Shown in pieces: positions 26,351 through 34,630 of a stretch of 64,000 bases of DNA. Within the stretch, counting starts at the first letter, position 1. Every line of letters begins with the position of its first letter. The position numbers were made by a program, and so were the translations under genes. Below the pieces are notes generated by a model. That model was not told where the DNA came from. It did not search any database and saw only the letters and a list, made by a program, of their open reading frames with translations. Source of the stretch: Micavibrio sp. UBA7657 (GTDB lineage Bacteria > Pseudomonadota > Alphaproteobacteria > Micavibrionales > Micavibrionaceae); the NCBI GenBank assembly GCA_002483465.1, contig DLHX01000018.1, forward strand, positions 70,307 through 134,306. The letters are read 5' to 3'.

Positions 26351-28135
26351 TTATTCTTCCAGGTATGAGAGCGCGGCTTTCGGATCGACAAGGCCGTTGA
26401 CGACCAGATCGACAAGACCCTCGCGGCGCGTGTGAACCACGACGCCCTCTTCGTTGATGACTTTGTTCACGTTGCCGATCAGGGCTTCGTAAATATGGTT
26501 TCTCTGGGCCGGACCAAGCGTGATGAGAATCGCGTCCAGAAGCAGCGTACGACCGGAAATTCCCGTGCGGTTGCATAGATCGCAGCCGCTGGTGTTGTGA
26601 CGGCGAATCTTTGCATCTTCCTTCAACCCGAAAACATCCATTTCTTCCTGGTTCACGACTTCGCCCAACTTGGCCTTGTGGGAGCAGCCCTGGCAAAGCG
26701 TGCGCAGAAGGCGCTGGTTGAGAATGGCGCGCACCTGTTGGGATAATGTGTAGGTTGATGAGCGTTCGCGCTCGGAAGGCATGAGCGAGCGAAGACGCTC
26801 GAACGTCTGAAGCGCCGTGTCGGCGTGGACTGTTGAAATAACGGTGTGACCGGATTCAGCCGCGCGCAGCGATGTTTCCACCGTGTCGCCATCGCGCATC
26901 TCGCCGATGATGATGTAATCGGGATCGTGACGCATCGCGGCGCGGATGAGATCGGCGAAGGAGCCGCCCGGCATGCCGGGACGTACCTGCCATTGCGTGG
27001 CGTAGCGCAGTTCGTATTCAATAGGGTCTTCGATGGTGAGGACGTGTTTCCTGCGGCGGTCAATCTGCTGGACGCACGCATATAATGTCGTCGTCTTACC
27101 GGAACCTGTCGGGCCGGAAAGCAGGATCATGCCGCCACCGCCCTTGATTTCAGGCGAGAGAAGTTTTGCAAGATAATCGCCGACATCTTCGTGACGGCGG
27201 AAGAGTTCATCAAAGCCTTTGAGCGCGGCGCGGTCGAGAAGACGGAGCGTAAGTTTTTCGCCATCCTGCGCCTGCGGACCGGCAGCGACGCGGACGTCAA
27301 TGGCGCGGCCCTGCCAGGTGAAGCCGAAACGACCGTCCTTGGGCGTTGTTCTGTCACCGAAGTTCAAGCCGGCGTCGCGCTTAAGAAGCGTGGTCAGACG
27401 CGCCATGGCCTCGGCAGGAAGCAGGTGCATCGGAATCAGGTCGCCGTCGATGCGGTACTTGATCCAGTTCGGCGCGTCGGGGTTATTGTCCTGAACAAGG
27501 TGAATATCGGAGGCGCGCATCTGAAGGGCTTCGGCCATCAGGTCGCGCTGAAACTGGTTGAGCAACAGGCCGTTGTCGCTGTCGGCAAGCCAGAGCGCGA
27601 GCGTTTTTTCGCAGCGGTCGGCGGAAAGATCGTGAACCGAGCGTAGCGTGTCAGTCAGTTCCTTACGGTCCCATACTTCAATCTCGACGCGCTCGACATG
27701 GAAGCCGCAACGATTGGCAGTTGAGAAAAGATTTTCGATCTGGCGATCATTCAGGTCGTGCAGCGGCGCAATGCGCAGGACGGCGTCACGAAGGCCGATA
27801 AGGTGAATTGAAAGCGGCAGCCATGACTGGACGGGCAGAACGGCACGAAGCTGGTCGCCCGTGGCGCGGTCCTTGATGCCTTCCTCTTCCTCGGTCTGCG
27901 AAGGCGCGACAGCGCCAGCCATATCGAGGAGCTGTTCGGTCGAGCGCGGAATTCCCTGTTCAAGCAGCAACGCGCGTTCGCGCTGAACCATATCGAGATA
28001 GCGTTCACGGCCCTCGGAGGAGCGGATTTTTTTACGCGCGGCGCTTCGACGGCGCTCTACGCCGCCGGGCGGGTCGGAGTCGCTCTTATTGCCACTGCGC
28101 CTGTCGGTATCCTGATCGTTTGTCGCATCGGACAT
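26351..28135 (-). CDS. GspE/PilB-type assembly ATPase
   Basis: 594 residues. A charged N-terminal region (1-130) precedes the N1-type domain and the RecA-like ATPase. Walker A GPTGSGKTT is at 341-349, the Asp box is TIEDPIEYEL, Walker B is DPDYIIIGEMRDGDT and the His box is GHTVISTVHADTA. A tetracysteine zinc motif (LCQGCS, then CDLCNRTG) is typical of extension ATPases. It should power pilus or pseudopilus assembly at the inner membrane. It lies 3 bp after the Ig-like gene and 4 bp before the platform gene. No separate retraction ATPase is in the window. Confidence 0.93.
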   Translation of the reverse strand: MSDATNDQDTDRRSGNKSDSDPPGGVERRRSAARKKIRSSEGRERYLDMVQRERALLLEQGIPRSTEQLLDMAGAVAPSQTEEEEGIKDRATGDQLRAVLPVQSWLPLSIHLIGLRDAVLRIAPLHDLNDRQIENLFSTANRCGFHVERVEIEVWDRKELTDTLRSVHDLSADRCEKTLALWLADSDNGLLLNQFQRDLMAEALQMRASDIHLVQDNNPDAPNWIKYRIDGDLIPMHLLPAEAMARLTTLLKRDAGLNFGDRTTPKDGRFGFTWQGRAIDVRVAAGPQAQDGEKLTLRLLDRAALKGFDELFRRHEDVGDYLAKLLSPEIKGGGGMILLSGPTGSGKTTTLYACVQQIDRRRKHVLTIEDPIEYELRYATQWQVRPGMPGGSFADLIRAAMRHDPDYIIIGEMRDGDTVETSLRAAESGHTVISTVHADTALQTFERLRSLMPSERERSSTYTLSQQVRAILNQRLLRTLCQGCSHKAKLGEVVNQEEMDVFGLKEDAKIRRHNTSGCDLCNRTGISGRTLLLDAILITLGPAQRNHIYEALIGNVNKVINEEGVVVHTRREGLVDLVVNGLVDPKAALSYLEE

Positions 28136-28138
28136 AAA

Positions 28139-29779
28139 TTAACCACCGGTTTCGGTTGCTCCAGCGCTGGCAGGCGCGCTATTTACAGAAGAATTCCCGC
28201 CAGCACTACCATTACTTGATGATGACGAAACCCGGTTAATAGAAGATAAAGAACGGTCGAAAAGGAGCAGGATTCTTTGGCCCTGGTACAAGAATTCGAT
28301 GCCGTTCTTCTGAATCGCCACAAACCACGGAACTCCGCCGAGCACAATCTCCTCATTATCGAAAACGATGCGGCTGCCGCCCGGACCGTTTATGATCGCC
28401 CGGGTGGGGGAAAAGGATGTGATTTTATATCCATCGAGCACGCTGGCAGCATTGGGTACGGACACATTATACGATGCCAGACCGGCTTCGGCGGCGTTTC
28501 TTTCTCCAGCGGCGGCAATGTCCGCCGAGGCATTCGGATCGAGCGACGGATCAAGCGGAAGCTGAACAGCGCTGCCGCCATTCAGGACGATGGCCTTCTG
28601 ATCCTGGCTGACTGGCTGCTCGGAGCCGCCACGAATAGGAAGAACGAGAACACCGCGCGCGCCGTCATGCAGGATCTGTATATCGTCGTACAGGGAGCCC
28701 ACGCGCGTCGGCGACCACGTGATCGTCAGCGGGCAGGCCTGGATAGGTTCTAGCACCGTGGCGGCAAGACAGCCATCATCCTTGAAGCTGAGGCCGTTAT
28801 CGCTGCCGGAAATCCGGATGTCCTGAATCGTTACGGGCGCATCGCCCGCGTTAACGAGCGAAACGGTGATGGTCGAAGCCGTCATCACGCTTTCACCGAA
28901 ATCGATTTCGCTTTGCGAAGCGACGAGTAAGCCGCGCCCCGGTACGGCCTGCGGGAACACTTCAGCTTTCGACACGCTCTCAGGTTTGAATTCACCGACG
29001 AGCGGCACACTCGTGAGCGCCGTAGGACCGCTGTGACGAACGACGAGCACGCCTGAAGAACGTCCTTTTGTTTTCGGTGACCATGAAACAATCGCAATGC
29101 ACGCCTGGCCGGGCTCAAGTTTTTTACACTCTGTTTTAAGCGCGTAACCGGACTGGTCGCTGGCGTCGATGCTTATTTCACTGATGTCGAGCGCGGTAGA
29201 AGTGATGTTGCGAAGAATGACAGGTTCGGTGAGAGTCTGGCTTGCATCCATGTTGCCGAAATCAACTTCGGACGGGATTGCCTCGATATCACTCGCGAGC
29301 GTTTCCGATCCTTCGCCGCCAGCCTCAACCTCGCCAGAGAGAGTCGCCGAGACGAGACGCGTTTTGCCGTTATGGGACATCAGCATTTCGACGCGCCACG
29401 AACCGGCCTGCAGGCCTTTGACCGAAAGCGCGACCGCGCATTCTGCGCCGGGCGCAAGCGGTGCCTCTTCGCACTGGTTGAGTGCCACGTTGGCAGAAAC
29501 CGTTGAAGACGGATAAAGACGGATCAAACCTGTTTCAACCGGCTGCCCGCCATCATTGCGGAAGCGGACAACGACCTGTGCGGTTGCGCCGGTTGGAACC
29601 GTGCCGCCATCGACCGCAGGAAGAACGGGAACGAGACCGCCACCGGCAGTAGCGCCATTTGCCGAACGGGCGCCCGGATCGTTAAAGCCCGAATATTGCG
29701 CATACGCGTTTCCCGCCCCCAGTGAGAGAGCGAGCACACAAAGACTTAAATGAAAAATCCTAGAAATCTGCGGGCGCAT
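28139..29779 (-). CDS. Periplasmic Ig-like (HYDIN/ASPM-like) protein with possible PilP/GspC-like tail
   Basis: 546 residues with a signal peptide (RIFHLSLCVLALSLGAGNAYA). Three or more Ig-like repeats follow, each with the pattern of HYDIN/ASPM/SPD-2 modules: VDFGNMDASQTLTEPVILRN, then later IDFGESVMTASTITVSLVN and TITWSPTRVGSLYDDIQI. The C-terminal 75 residues (GYKITSFSPTRAIINGPGG, later GVPWFVAIQKNGIEFLYQG) are different, and resemble the compact HR-type domain of PilP and GspC that binds secretins. A Ser/Asn-rich end follows. ATG 29779 is used; a TTG at 29818 is possible. Its place between secretin and ATPase suggests a structural link across the periplasm. Confidence 0.6.
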   Translation of the reverse strand: MRPQISRIFHLSLCVLALSLGAGNAYAQYSGFNDPGARSANGATAGGGLVPVLPAVDGGTVPTGATAQVVVRFRNDGGQPVETGLIRLYPSSTVSANVALNQCEEAPLAPGAECAVALSVKGLQAGSWRVEMLMSHNGKTRLVSATLSGEVEAGGEGSETLASDIEAIPSEVDFGNMDASQTLTEPVILRNITSTALDISEISIDASDQSGYALKTECKKLEPGQACIAIVSWSPKTKGRSSGVLVVRHSGPTALTSVPLVGEFKPESVSKAEVFPQAVPGRGLLVASQSEIDFGESVMTASTITVSLVNAGDAPVTIQDIRISGSDNGLSFKDDGCLAATVLEPIQACPLTITWSPTRVGSLYDDIQILHDGARGVLVLPIRGGSEQPVSQDQKAIVLNGGSAVQLPLDPSLDPNASADIAAAGERNAAEAGLASYNVSVPNAASVLDGYKITSFSPTRAIINGPGGSRIVFDNEEIVLGGVPWFVAIQKNGIEFLYQGQRILLLFDRSLSSINRVSSSSSNGSAGGNSSVNSAPASAGATETGG

Positions 29780-29842
29780 GAAAGGACAGGCTGGAATTAA
29801 CAGAATACAGCGCCCCAAGAGCGCCGTTTCTCTGATTCTATC

Positions 29843-29886
29843 ATAAAAAAGAAAAAAGCCGGAGCCCTAAAAAGGGACCGGGCTTT
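29843..29886 (-). terminator. Rho-independent terminator after the secretin gene
   Basis: On the minus strand AAAGCCCGG pairs with CCGGCTTT, with an inner CCC/GGG pairing around a T-rich loop, followed by TTTTCTTTTTT. It lies about 23 bp after the secretin stop and before the Ig-like gene, so it separates the regulator-secretin transcript from the downstream genes. Confidence 0.8.
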
Positions 29887-29908
29887 ATTTAATGTTTTGA
29901 ATCAGATA

Positions 29909-31435
29909 CTAGCCGCCGGGATTTAACAGCGCATCCGGGATGGTGCCGCCATCAAATTCGTTTTCCCTAACTGCGGGCTGCGCGGAAGTGCCCGGGTCCA
30001 TGGATGTCGGGGTCACGCCGCCAAGACCTTTATTCATCAATTCCTTATTATTTTCAGAAGTATAGACGATGACCTTTGGCTTCAGCAGGAAGACCAGTTC
30101 GGTATTGGTGACAGCGCCGCTGCGCGATGTGGCGATAATCGGCTCCTGGAATCCGGGGCCGGATTTGTCGAACTGGTCGTTTTCACGCACGAGGCCCGCG
30201 ATCAGCAATGAATCACCGGGACGGATACGTATCTGAGTAGAAAGCTCGCGCTCGGTAGCGCGCGGCAGTTTCAGCGTCGTCCCGTCCGCCTCGAAGTCGT
30301 CAAAGCCCTGGAATTCCTGAAGCTCGATTTCCACGTTGCCGTAGATGGTTGCGTTATCCCACGCGCTGGCAATTGTCAGTGTGAAGCCCGTATCAACAGA
30401 ATCCGTTTCCGTTGAAACGGTTACTTCGCCGTCATCGACGGAACGGCTGAGGGACGAAACGTAGTTCACAGTATCGGCGGCGCGCAGCGAGGCTTTTGCG
30501 CCCGAAAGAACCGTGATCTGCGGCTGGGAAATGGTCTTCACCGCGCCGTAAGTGGAAATGAATTCAAAAACGTCTTCACCATCAAACGCTATATCGCCCG
30601 TCGATGGCAAACCGATACTGATCGGGCTATCCGCGCCCGATCCTCCGGGGAGGTCGATGCCCAGATTGAATTTTCCAAAATTTTCAATCTTTTGCCAATT
30701 AATACCCGTGGCATTATCGCTGTTGAGAGTTACCTCCCAGATATAAATTTCAAATACGATGAGGGCCGTATTGGAACGGATTTTCTGGAAGTAACGCTCC
30801 GCGAGATTGGCTGTGCGGTTGGTCGCTTCGTAAATGATCGTGCGCGTGCCGGGCTCGGTGGTCGCGGCAGACCCCGTGATGGCCTGCAAACCTGTAGCCA
30901 ACGCCGCGAGGATATCTGTTTCACCCCCGACCGGAGGGACCGTGACTGTAAAAGTCTGGGTTTCCTTGATGACCAGAATGCCATCCTCATATGCGCAGTA
31001 AAGATCGGCAAGGCCGCAAACACGCTCGACCACCTTGTTCAGCGGGCCGCGCAAGTTGGCCACGGTGATTGTACGGGTCAGGGCTTCGTTGGTTTCGAAA
31101 GCCAGCGGCAGCTCGTAATCGGCGAGAATAAGCTGGAGCGCACCGGCGAGCGTTTCCGATCGCAGCTCGAACGGCCCGACGATTTCATCAGGCAACGAGT
31201 CTCCGCCTTCGGCTTCGGGTACAAGCACGTCACTGCCCAGCGGCAGATACAGCACGCTATCGGGCTTTTCATTAATGGCCTCAGGCCGCTCGTTCGCCAT
31301 GGTCGGCGAAGGAATCTTGGCGTTGCGGGCGCCGGGAACATCCACCTGCGCGCAGGAGGCAAGAACCGAAAAAGCACAGGCCAGCACGGCGACCTTGCCG
31401 AAAGAACCTGTCTTATATTTGGGACCAAGGGACAT
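29909..31435 (-). CDS. Lipoprotein secretin of the PilN/PilQ/GspD family
   Basis: 508 residues. A signal peptide ends in a lipobox, VLASC, with Cys28 as the first mature residue. An STN/N0-like domain lies at about 85-160 (SETLAGALQLILADYELPLAF). The secretin core begins near 290 (ISQPQITVLSGAKASLRAAD) and ends with the beta-barrel motifs RIRPGDSLLIAGLVRE and TELVFLLKPKVIVYTSE. It should form the outer-membrane ring. A self-lipidated secretin, and the segment VNYVSSLSRSVDDGEVTV followed by DTGFTLTI, are most like type IVb PilN. The ATG overlaps the response regulator stop by one base. Confidence 0.88.
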   Translation of the reverse strand: MSLGPKYKTGSFGKVAVLACAFSVLASCAQVDVPGARNAKIPSPTMANERPEAINEKPDSVLYLPLGSDVLVPEAEGGDSLPDEIVGPFELRSETLAGALQLILADYELPLAFETNEALTRTITVANLRGPLNKVVERVCGLADLYCAYEDGILVIKETQTFTVTVPPVGGETDILAALATGLQAITGSAATTEPGTRTIIYEATNRTANLAERYFQKIRSNTALIVFEIYIWEVTLNSDNATGINWQKIENFGKFNLGIDLPGGSGADSPISIGLPSTGDIAFDGEDVFEFISTYGAVKTISQPQITVLSGAKASLRAADTVNYVSSLSRSVDDGEVTVSTETDSVDTGFTLTIASAWDNATIYGNVEIELQEFQGFDDFEADGTTLKLPRATERELSTQIRIRPGDSLLIAGLVRENDQFDKSGPGFQEPIIATSRSGAVTNTELVFLLKPKVIVYTSENNKELMNKGLGGVTPTSMDPGTSAQPAVRENEFDGGTIPDALLNPGG

Positions 31436-31830
31436 CACGAGGCGCGTTCCTGGGAATGGAGAGTTCGAGTTACCGTCTTCACCAGCCTATCGCGCTGGAC
31501 GGGTTTCATCAAGACCGCCACAACACCCCATTTGTTTGCCTCACTCAAAAGATCGGGATTATTGTCACCGGTGACCAAAATAACCGGGGTTTCGATGTCG
31601 CGGGCGCGGGTGGCGCGGATAAATTCAAAGCCATCAATCGGCTCCATGCGGACATCGACTATAGCCATGGCGATATCTGGCTTCATTTCCGCCAGAGCAA
31701 CGTTGCCGTCACGGGCCTCAACGGCCTCAAACCCCGCCTCATCAAGAAAACGGATGATCTGCATGCGCACGAAATCGTTATCCTCGACCACGAGTATCTT
31801 TTTCCTGACTGCCTGGGAGTCCGCCATCAT
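31435..31830 (-). CDS. Single-domain response regulator heading the pilus cluster
   Basis: 131 residues, a CheY-like receiver with no output domain. The acidic pair is in ILVVEDNDF, the phospho-acceptor is Asp59 (AIVDVRMEPIDG), the threonine is in ILVTGDN, and the lysine is in VLMKPVQ. It shares a transcript with the secretin. It may work through protein contact to control the apparatus, or in a relay with a hybrid kinase; no cognate kinase is adjacent on this strand. A second ATG three bases downstream is an alternative start. Confidence 0.88.
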   Translation of the reverse strand: MMADSQAVRKKILVVEDNDFVRMQIIRFLDEAGFEAVEARDGNVALAEMKPDIAMAIVDVRMEPIDGFEFIRATRARDIETPVILVTGDNNPDLLSEANKWGVVAVLMKPVQRDRLVKTVTRTLHSQERAS

Positions 31831-31849
31831 AACCTTGTAAATGAAACAT

Positions 31850-31873
31850 CAGGCCCGGCGAAAACCGGCCCTG
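31850..31873 (-). promoter_or_regulatory. Hairpin in the leader of the response regulator-secretin unit
   Basis: CAGGCCCGG-CGAAAA-CCGGCCCTG forms a 9-bp stem with one C-C mismatch, 20 bp upstream of the regulator ATG. It is too near the start to be a terminator of the unit and could affect translation or mRNA stability. Confidence 0.3.
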
Positions 31874-31974
31874 TTTTAACGAGAAGAATTGCTTCATTTT
31901 AAACCAAAATCCACCAATTAAACACCCCCAAACATCCCGTTGTAGTTATACACACAGTATTCTAATCTAGGATT

Positions 31975-32487
31975 ATGTTCGAGATTATCGCCGTTCTTGC
32001 CATTCCGACCGCCCTTATCCTCCTTACCATTCTTTCCGTCATCGACCTCAGGGACGGGTTGCTGCCCAACGAATATGTGATGGGGCTGGCGATGGCGGGA
32101 GCTGTTTTTCACCTCGCCACCGCGTGGCATTATCTGAGCCTGCAGGATATGGCGCTGGGCGGGTTCATCGGCGCAGGATTTTTGTATCTGGTCAGGGAGA
32201 TCGCCAATAAAATTTACAAGCAGGATGCGCTTGGGTTAGGCGATGTAAAGTTGCTGGGCGCTGCCGGGATATGGCTTGGGCCCTACTATATTCTTCTGGC
32301 GTTAACCGCAGGGGCGTTTGCGGGATTGCTGCACGGGCTTGGGTTGGCGCTGCAGATGAAAAGCGTAACGGGTGCCATGCCAAGAATGAACGCGCTGTCC
32401 CTGCCCGCCGGGCCGGGTTTTGCGGTTGGAATGGTTATCGCAGGGATAATGCAGTTTCATGACTTGATGCAGGTTTTATGGCCATGA
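31975..32487 (+). CDS. Prepilin peptidase, short A24 (TadV/CpaA-like) type
   Basis: 170 residues with six hydrophobic segments. The two catalytic aspartates of A24 aspartyl proteases are in VIDLRDGLLPN and GLGDVKLLGA (GxGD motif). The N-terminal cytoplasmic methylase domain of PilD is absent, as in TadV/CpaA or FlaK-like peptidases. It should cleave the leaders of the two pseudopilin-like proteins. It is divergent from the pilus cluster, with a 144-bp gap, and its 3' end overlaps the CoA-transferase start by 10 bp, so it is first in the pyrB-rpmG run. Confidence 0.88.
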   Translation: MFEIIAVLAIPTALILLTILSVIDLRDGLLPNEYVMGLAMAGAVFHLATAWHYLSLQDMALGGFIGAGFLYLVREIANKIYKQDALGLGDVKLLGAAGIWLGPYYILLALTAGAFAGLLHGLGLALQMKSVTGAMPRMNALSLPAGPGFAVGMVIAGIMQFHDLMQVLWP

Positions 32488-33722
32488 CAAAAAAATCGCT
32501 CGAAAATATCCGCGTCCTCGATCTGAGCCGCGTGCTGGCTGGACCGTATTGCACGCAGATGCTCGGCGATCTCGGCGCGGAGATTATCAAGATTGAAAAA
32601 CCGGGCAGCGGTGACGACACGCGTTTCTGGGGCCCTCCCTTTCTCAAAGATAAAGACGGGAATGACACGAGCGAGAGCGCTTATTACCTCTCGATCAACC
32701 GCAATAAAAAATCGGTCGCAGTCGATATCAGCACAAAAGAGGGACAAGAGATAATCCATAAACTGCTGGAAAATTCAGATGTGCTGATCGAGAATTTCAA
32801 GGTCGGTGGTTTGAAAAAATACGGGCTTTCCTATGACGACCTGGAAAAGAAATATCCGAAGCTTGTTTACTGCTCGATCACGGGCTTCGGCCAGAGCGGG
32901 CCGCTGGCGGAAGAGCCGGGTTACGATCTGATGGCGCAGGCGATGGCGGGATTGATGGCGTGCACGGGCGAGCCGGATGGTGCGCCGATGAAAGTCGGCG
33001 TTGCGCTCAGCGATATCATCACCGGCCTGCATGCCGCGATTGGAATTCTGGCAGCGCTGAATTCACGTGAACAAACCGGCGAAGGCCAGATGGTTGATGT
33101 CGCGCTGGTCGATTGCACGCTCGCCTCACTCACCAATCTCGCACAATATTTTTTGACGAGCGGTAAGCCCGCGCCGCGTCAAGGTAACGCGCATTCAACA
33201 ATCGTTCCCTACCAGGCTTTAGAGACTCAGAACGGTTACATCGTCGTGGCGGTGGGCAACAACGAGCAGTTCGCACGCTTCTGCAAAATTCTGGGGCACG
33301 CGGAATGGGCGAAAGATGAACGCTTTGCGAAAAATACGGCGCGCGTCATGAACCGCACAATTTTAATTCCGATGATCGAAAAAGAAATGAAGAAAAAAAC
33401 TTCTGCTGCCTGGATCGAGGAAATGCGTGGCGCGGATGTGCCGGCCGGGCCGGTCAATCGCATGGACGAGGTGTTTGCGGTGGAGCAGACAAAGCACCGC
33501 GGCATGGAAATTTCCATGGATCATGTCGCTACGCCGAAATCCATAAAACTGGTCGGCAGCCCCCTTAAACTCTCGAAAATGCCTGTTTCTTATGAGTTTG
33601 CACCGCCCGTACTGGGGCAGGATACGCAGGAAGTGCTTGAAAAAGTGCTGAATTTAAGCGCAGATAAGCTGGCCGGGCTGGAAAAATCCGGCGTTATTGA
33701 AAGAGCGAAGTTGAAAAAATGA
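32478..33722 (+). CDS. CaiB/BaiF family III CoA-transferase
   Basis: 414 residues. The N-terminal NIRVLDLSRVLAGPYCTQMLGDLGAEIIKIE is the standard family III start; GRPxx-like KNKKSVAVDISTKEGQEI and SITGFGQSGPLAEEPGYDL follow. The likely catalytic aspartate is in VGVALSDIITGLHA. These enzymes move CoA between organic acids such as carnitine, formate/oxalate or succinate; the substrate cannot be told. The ATG at 32478 overlaps the preceding gene, and a second ATG six bases later is possible. The stop overlaps the pyrB ATG (ATGA). Confidence 0.93.
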   Translation: MAMTKKSLENIRVLDLSRVLAGPYCTQMLGDLGAEIIKIEKPGSGDDTRFWGPPFLKDKDGNDTSESAYYLSINRNKKSVAVDISTKEGQEIIHKLLENSDVLIENFKVGGLKKYGLSYDDLEKKYPKLVYCSITGFGQSGPLAEEPGYDLMAQAMAGLMACTGEPDGAPMKVGVALSDIITGLHAAIGILAALNSREQTGEGQMVDVALVDCTLASLTNLAQYFLTSGKPAPRQGNAHSTIVPYQALETQNGYIVVAVGNNEQFARFCKILGHAEWAKDERFAKNTARVMNRTILIPMIEKEMKKKTSAAWIEEMRGADVPAGPVNRMDEVFAVEQTKHRGMEISMDHVATPKSIKLVGSPLKLSKMPVSYEFAPPVLGQDTQEVLEKVLNLSADKLAGLEKSGVIERAKLKK

Positions 33723-34630
33723 AACATCTCCTGGGCATCGGCGATTTGAGCAAGGATGAAATAGAAGAGCTTCTTAACCGCGCCGATTATTATTCCCGCG
33801 CGATTGGCGAAGGAAAGTGGGATCGCGAAAAGCTCAAAGATAAAGTCATCCTGACGCTGTTCTTCGAAGCGTCCACGCGCACGCTCACCTCGTTCATCAT
33901 CGCCGCCAAGCGCCTTGGTGCGGGCGTCGTGACATGGAATCCAGATACAAGCTCGCTCTCCAAGGGCGAAAGTTTTCTCGACACGATCGACACGCTGAAC
34001 GCGATGCGTCCCGACGCGGTGATTATCCGCCATAGCGAATATGGCGCGCCGGGTTTTGTCGCCAAGCGCGCGGACTGCCCGGTGATCAATGGCGGCGACA
34101 GCTGGCGCGAACACCCGACGCAGGCGCTGCTCGATGCGCTGACCTTGAAACATCACTTCGGTAAACTGGAAGGACTCACGTTGGCGATCATCGGCGATAT
34201 CGCGCACAGCCGTGTTGCTGCATCGAACATGATTTTGCTGCGGCAGTTCGGCGTCAATGTCCGCGTGATTGCGCCCAAAACACTGATGCCGGAGAAACTG
34301 CCCGCCGAAGGGATCGAGCGATACAACAGCCTCGCCGATGGCCTTAAGGGCGTCGATGCCGTGATGACCATCCGCCTGCAGAAAGAGCGCATGCAGAAAA
34401 GCCTGATTGAATCCGACACGGCTTATTTCAACGAGTTCGGCCTGAAGCGTTCCGTCGTCGATGCGTACTGCCCCAAGGCCGTGATCCTCGATCCCGGCCC
34501 GCTGGTGCGCGGCGTTCACATTTCCGACGACATCGCGGAAGACCCGGACCGCAGTCTTATTCTCAAACAGGTCGCGAATGGCATCCCCGTGCGCATGGCC
34601 GTGTTAGACAGGCTGATCGGCGATGTTTGA
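33719..34630 (+). CDS. pyrB: Aspartate carbamoyltransferase catalytic chain
   Basis: 303 residues; forms carbamoyl aspartate in pyrimidine synthesis. The carbamoyl-phosphate loop STRT is at 52-55 (FFEASTRTLTSF), the second motif is HPTQALLDALTL, and the C-terminal DPGPLVRGVHIS loop is present. Length is typical of the catalytic chain. It overlaps the CoA-transferase stop by 4 bp and plsY by 8 bp. The usual partner pyrC is missing directly downstream, and no pyrI is visible. Confidence 0.97.
   Translation: MKHLLGIGDLSKDEIEELLNRADYYSRAIGEGKWDREKLKDKVILTLFFEASTRTLTSFIIAAKRLGAGVVTWNPDTSSLSKGESFLDTIDTLNAMRPDAVIIRHSEYGAPGFVAKRADCPVINGGDSWREHPTQALLDALTLKHHFGKLEGLTLAIIGDIAHSRVAASNMILLRQFGVNVRVIAPKTLMPEKLPAEGIERYNSLADGLKGVDAVMTIRLQKERMQKSLIESDTAYFNEFGLKRSVVDAYCPKAVILDPGPLVRGVHISDDIAEDPDRSLILKQVANGIPVRMAVLDRLIGDV

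Noticed and set aside
31850..31873. Terminator on the plus strand (hairpin followed by TTTT)
   Set aside because: There is no plus-strand gene upstream that would need it, and the stem has a central mismatch; treated as a leader hairpin instead.
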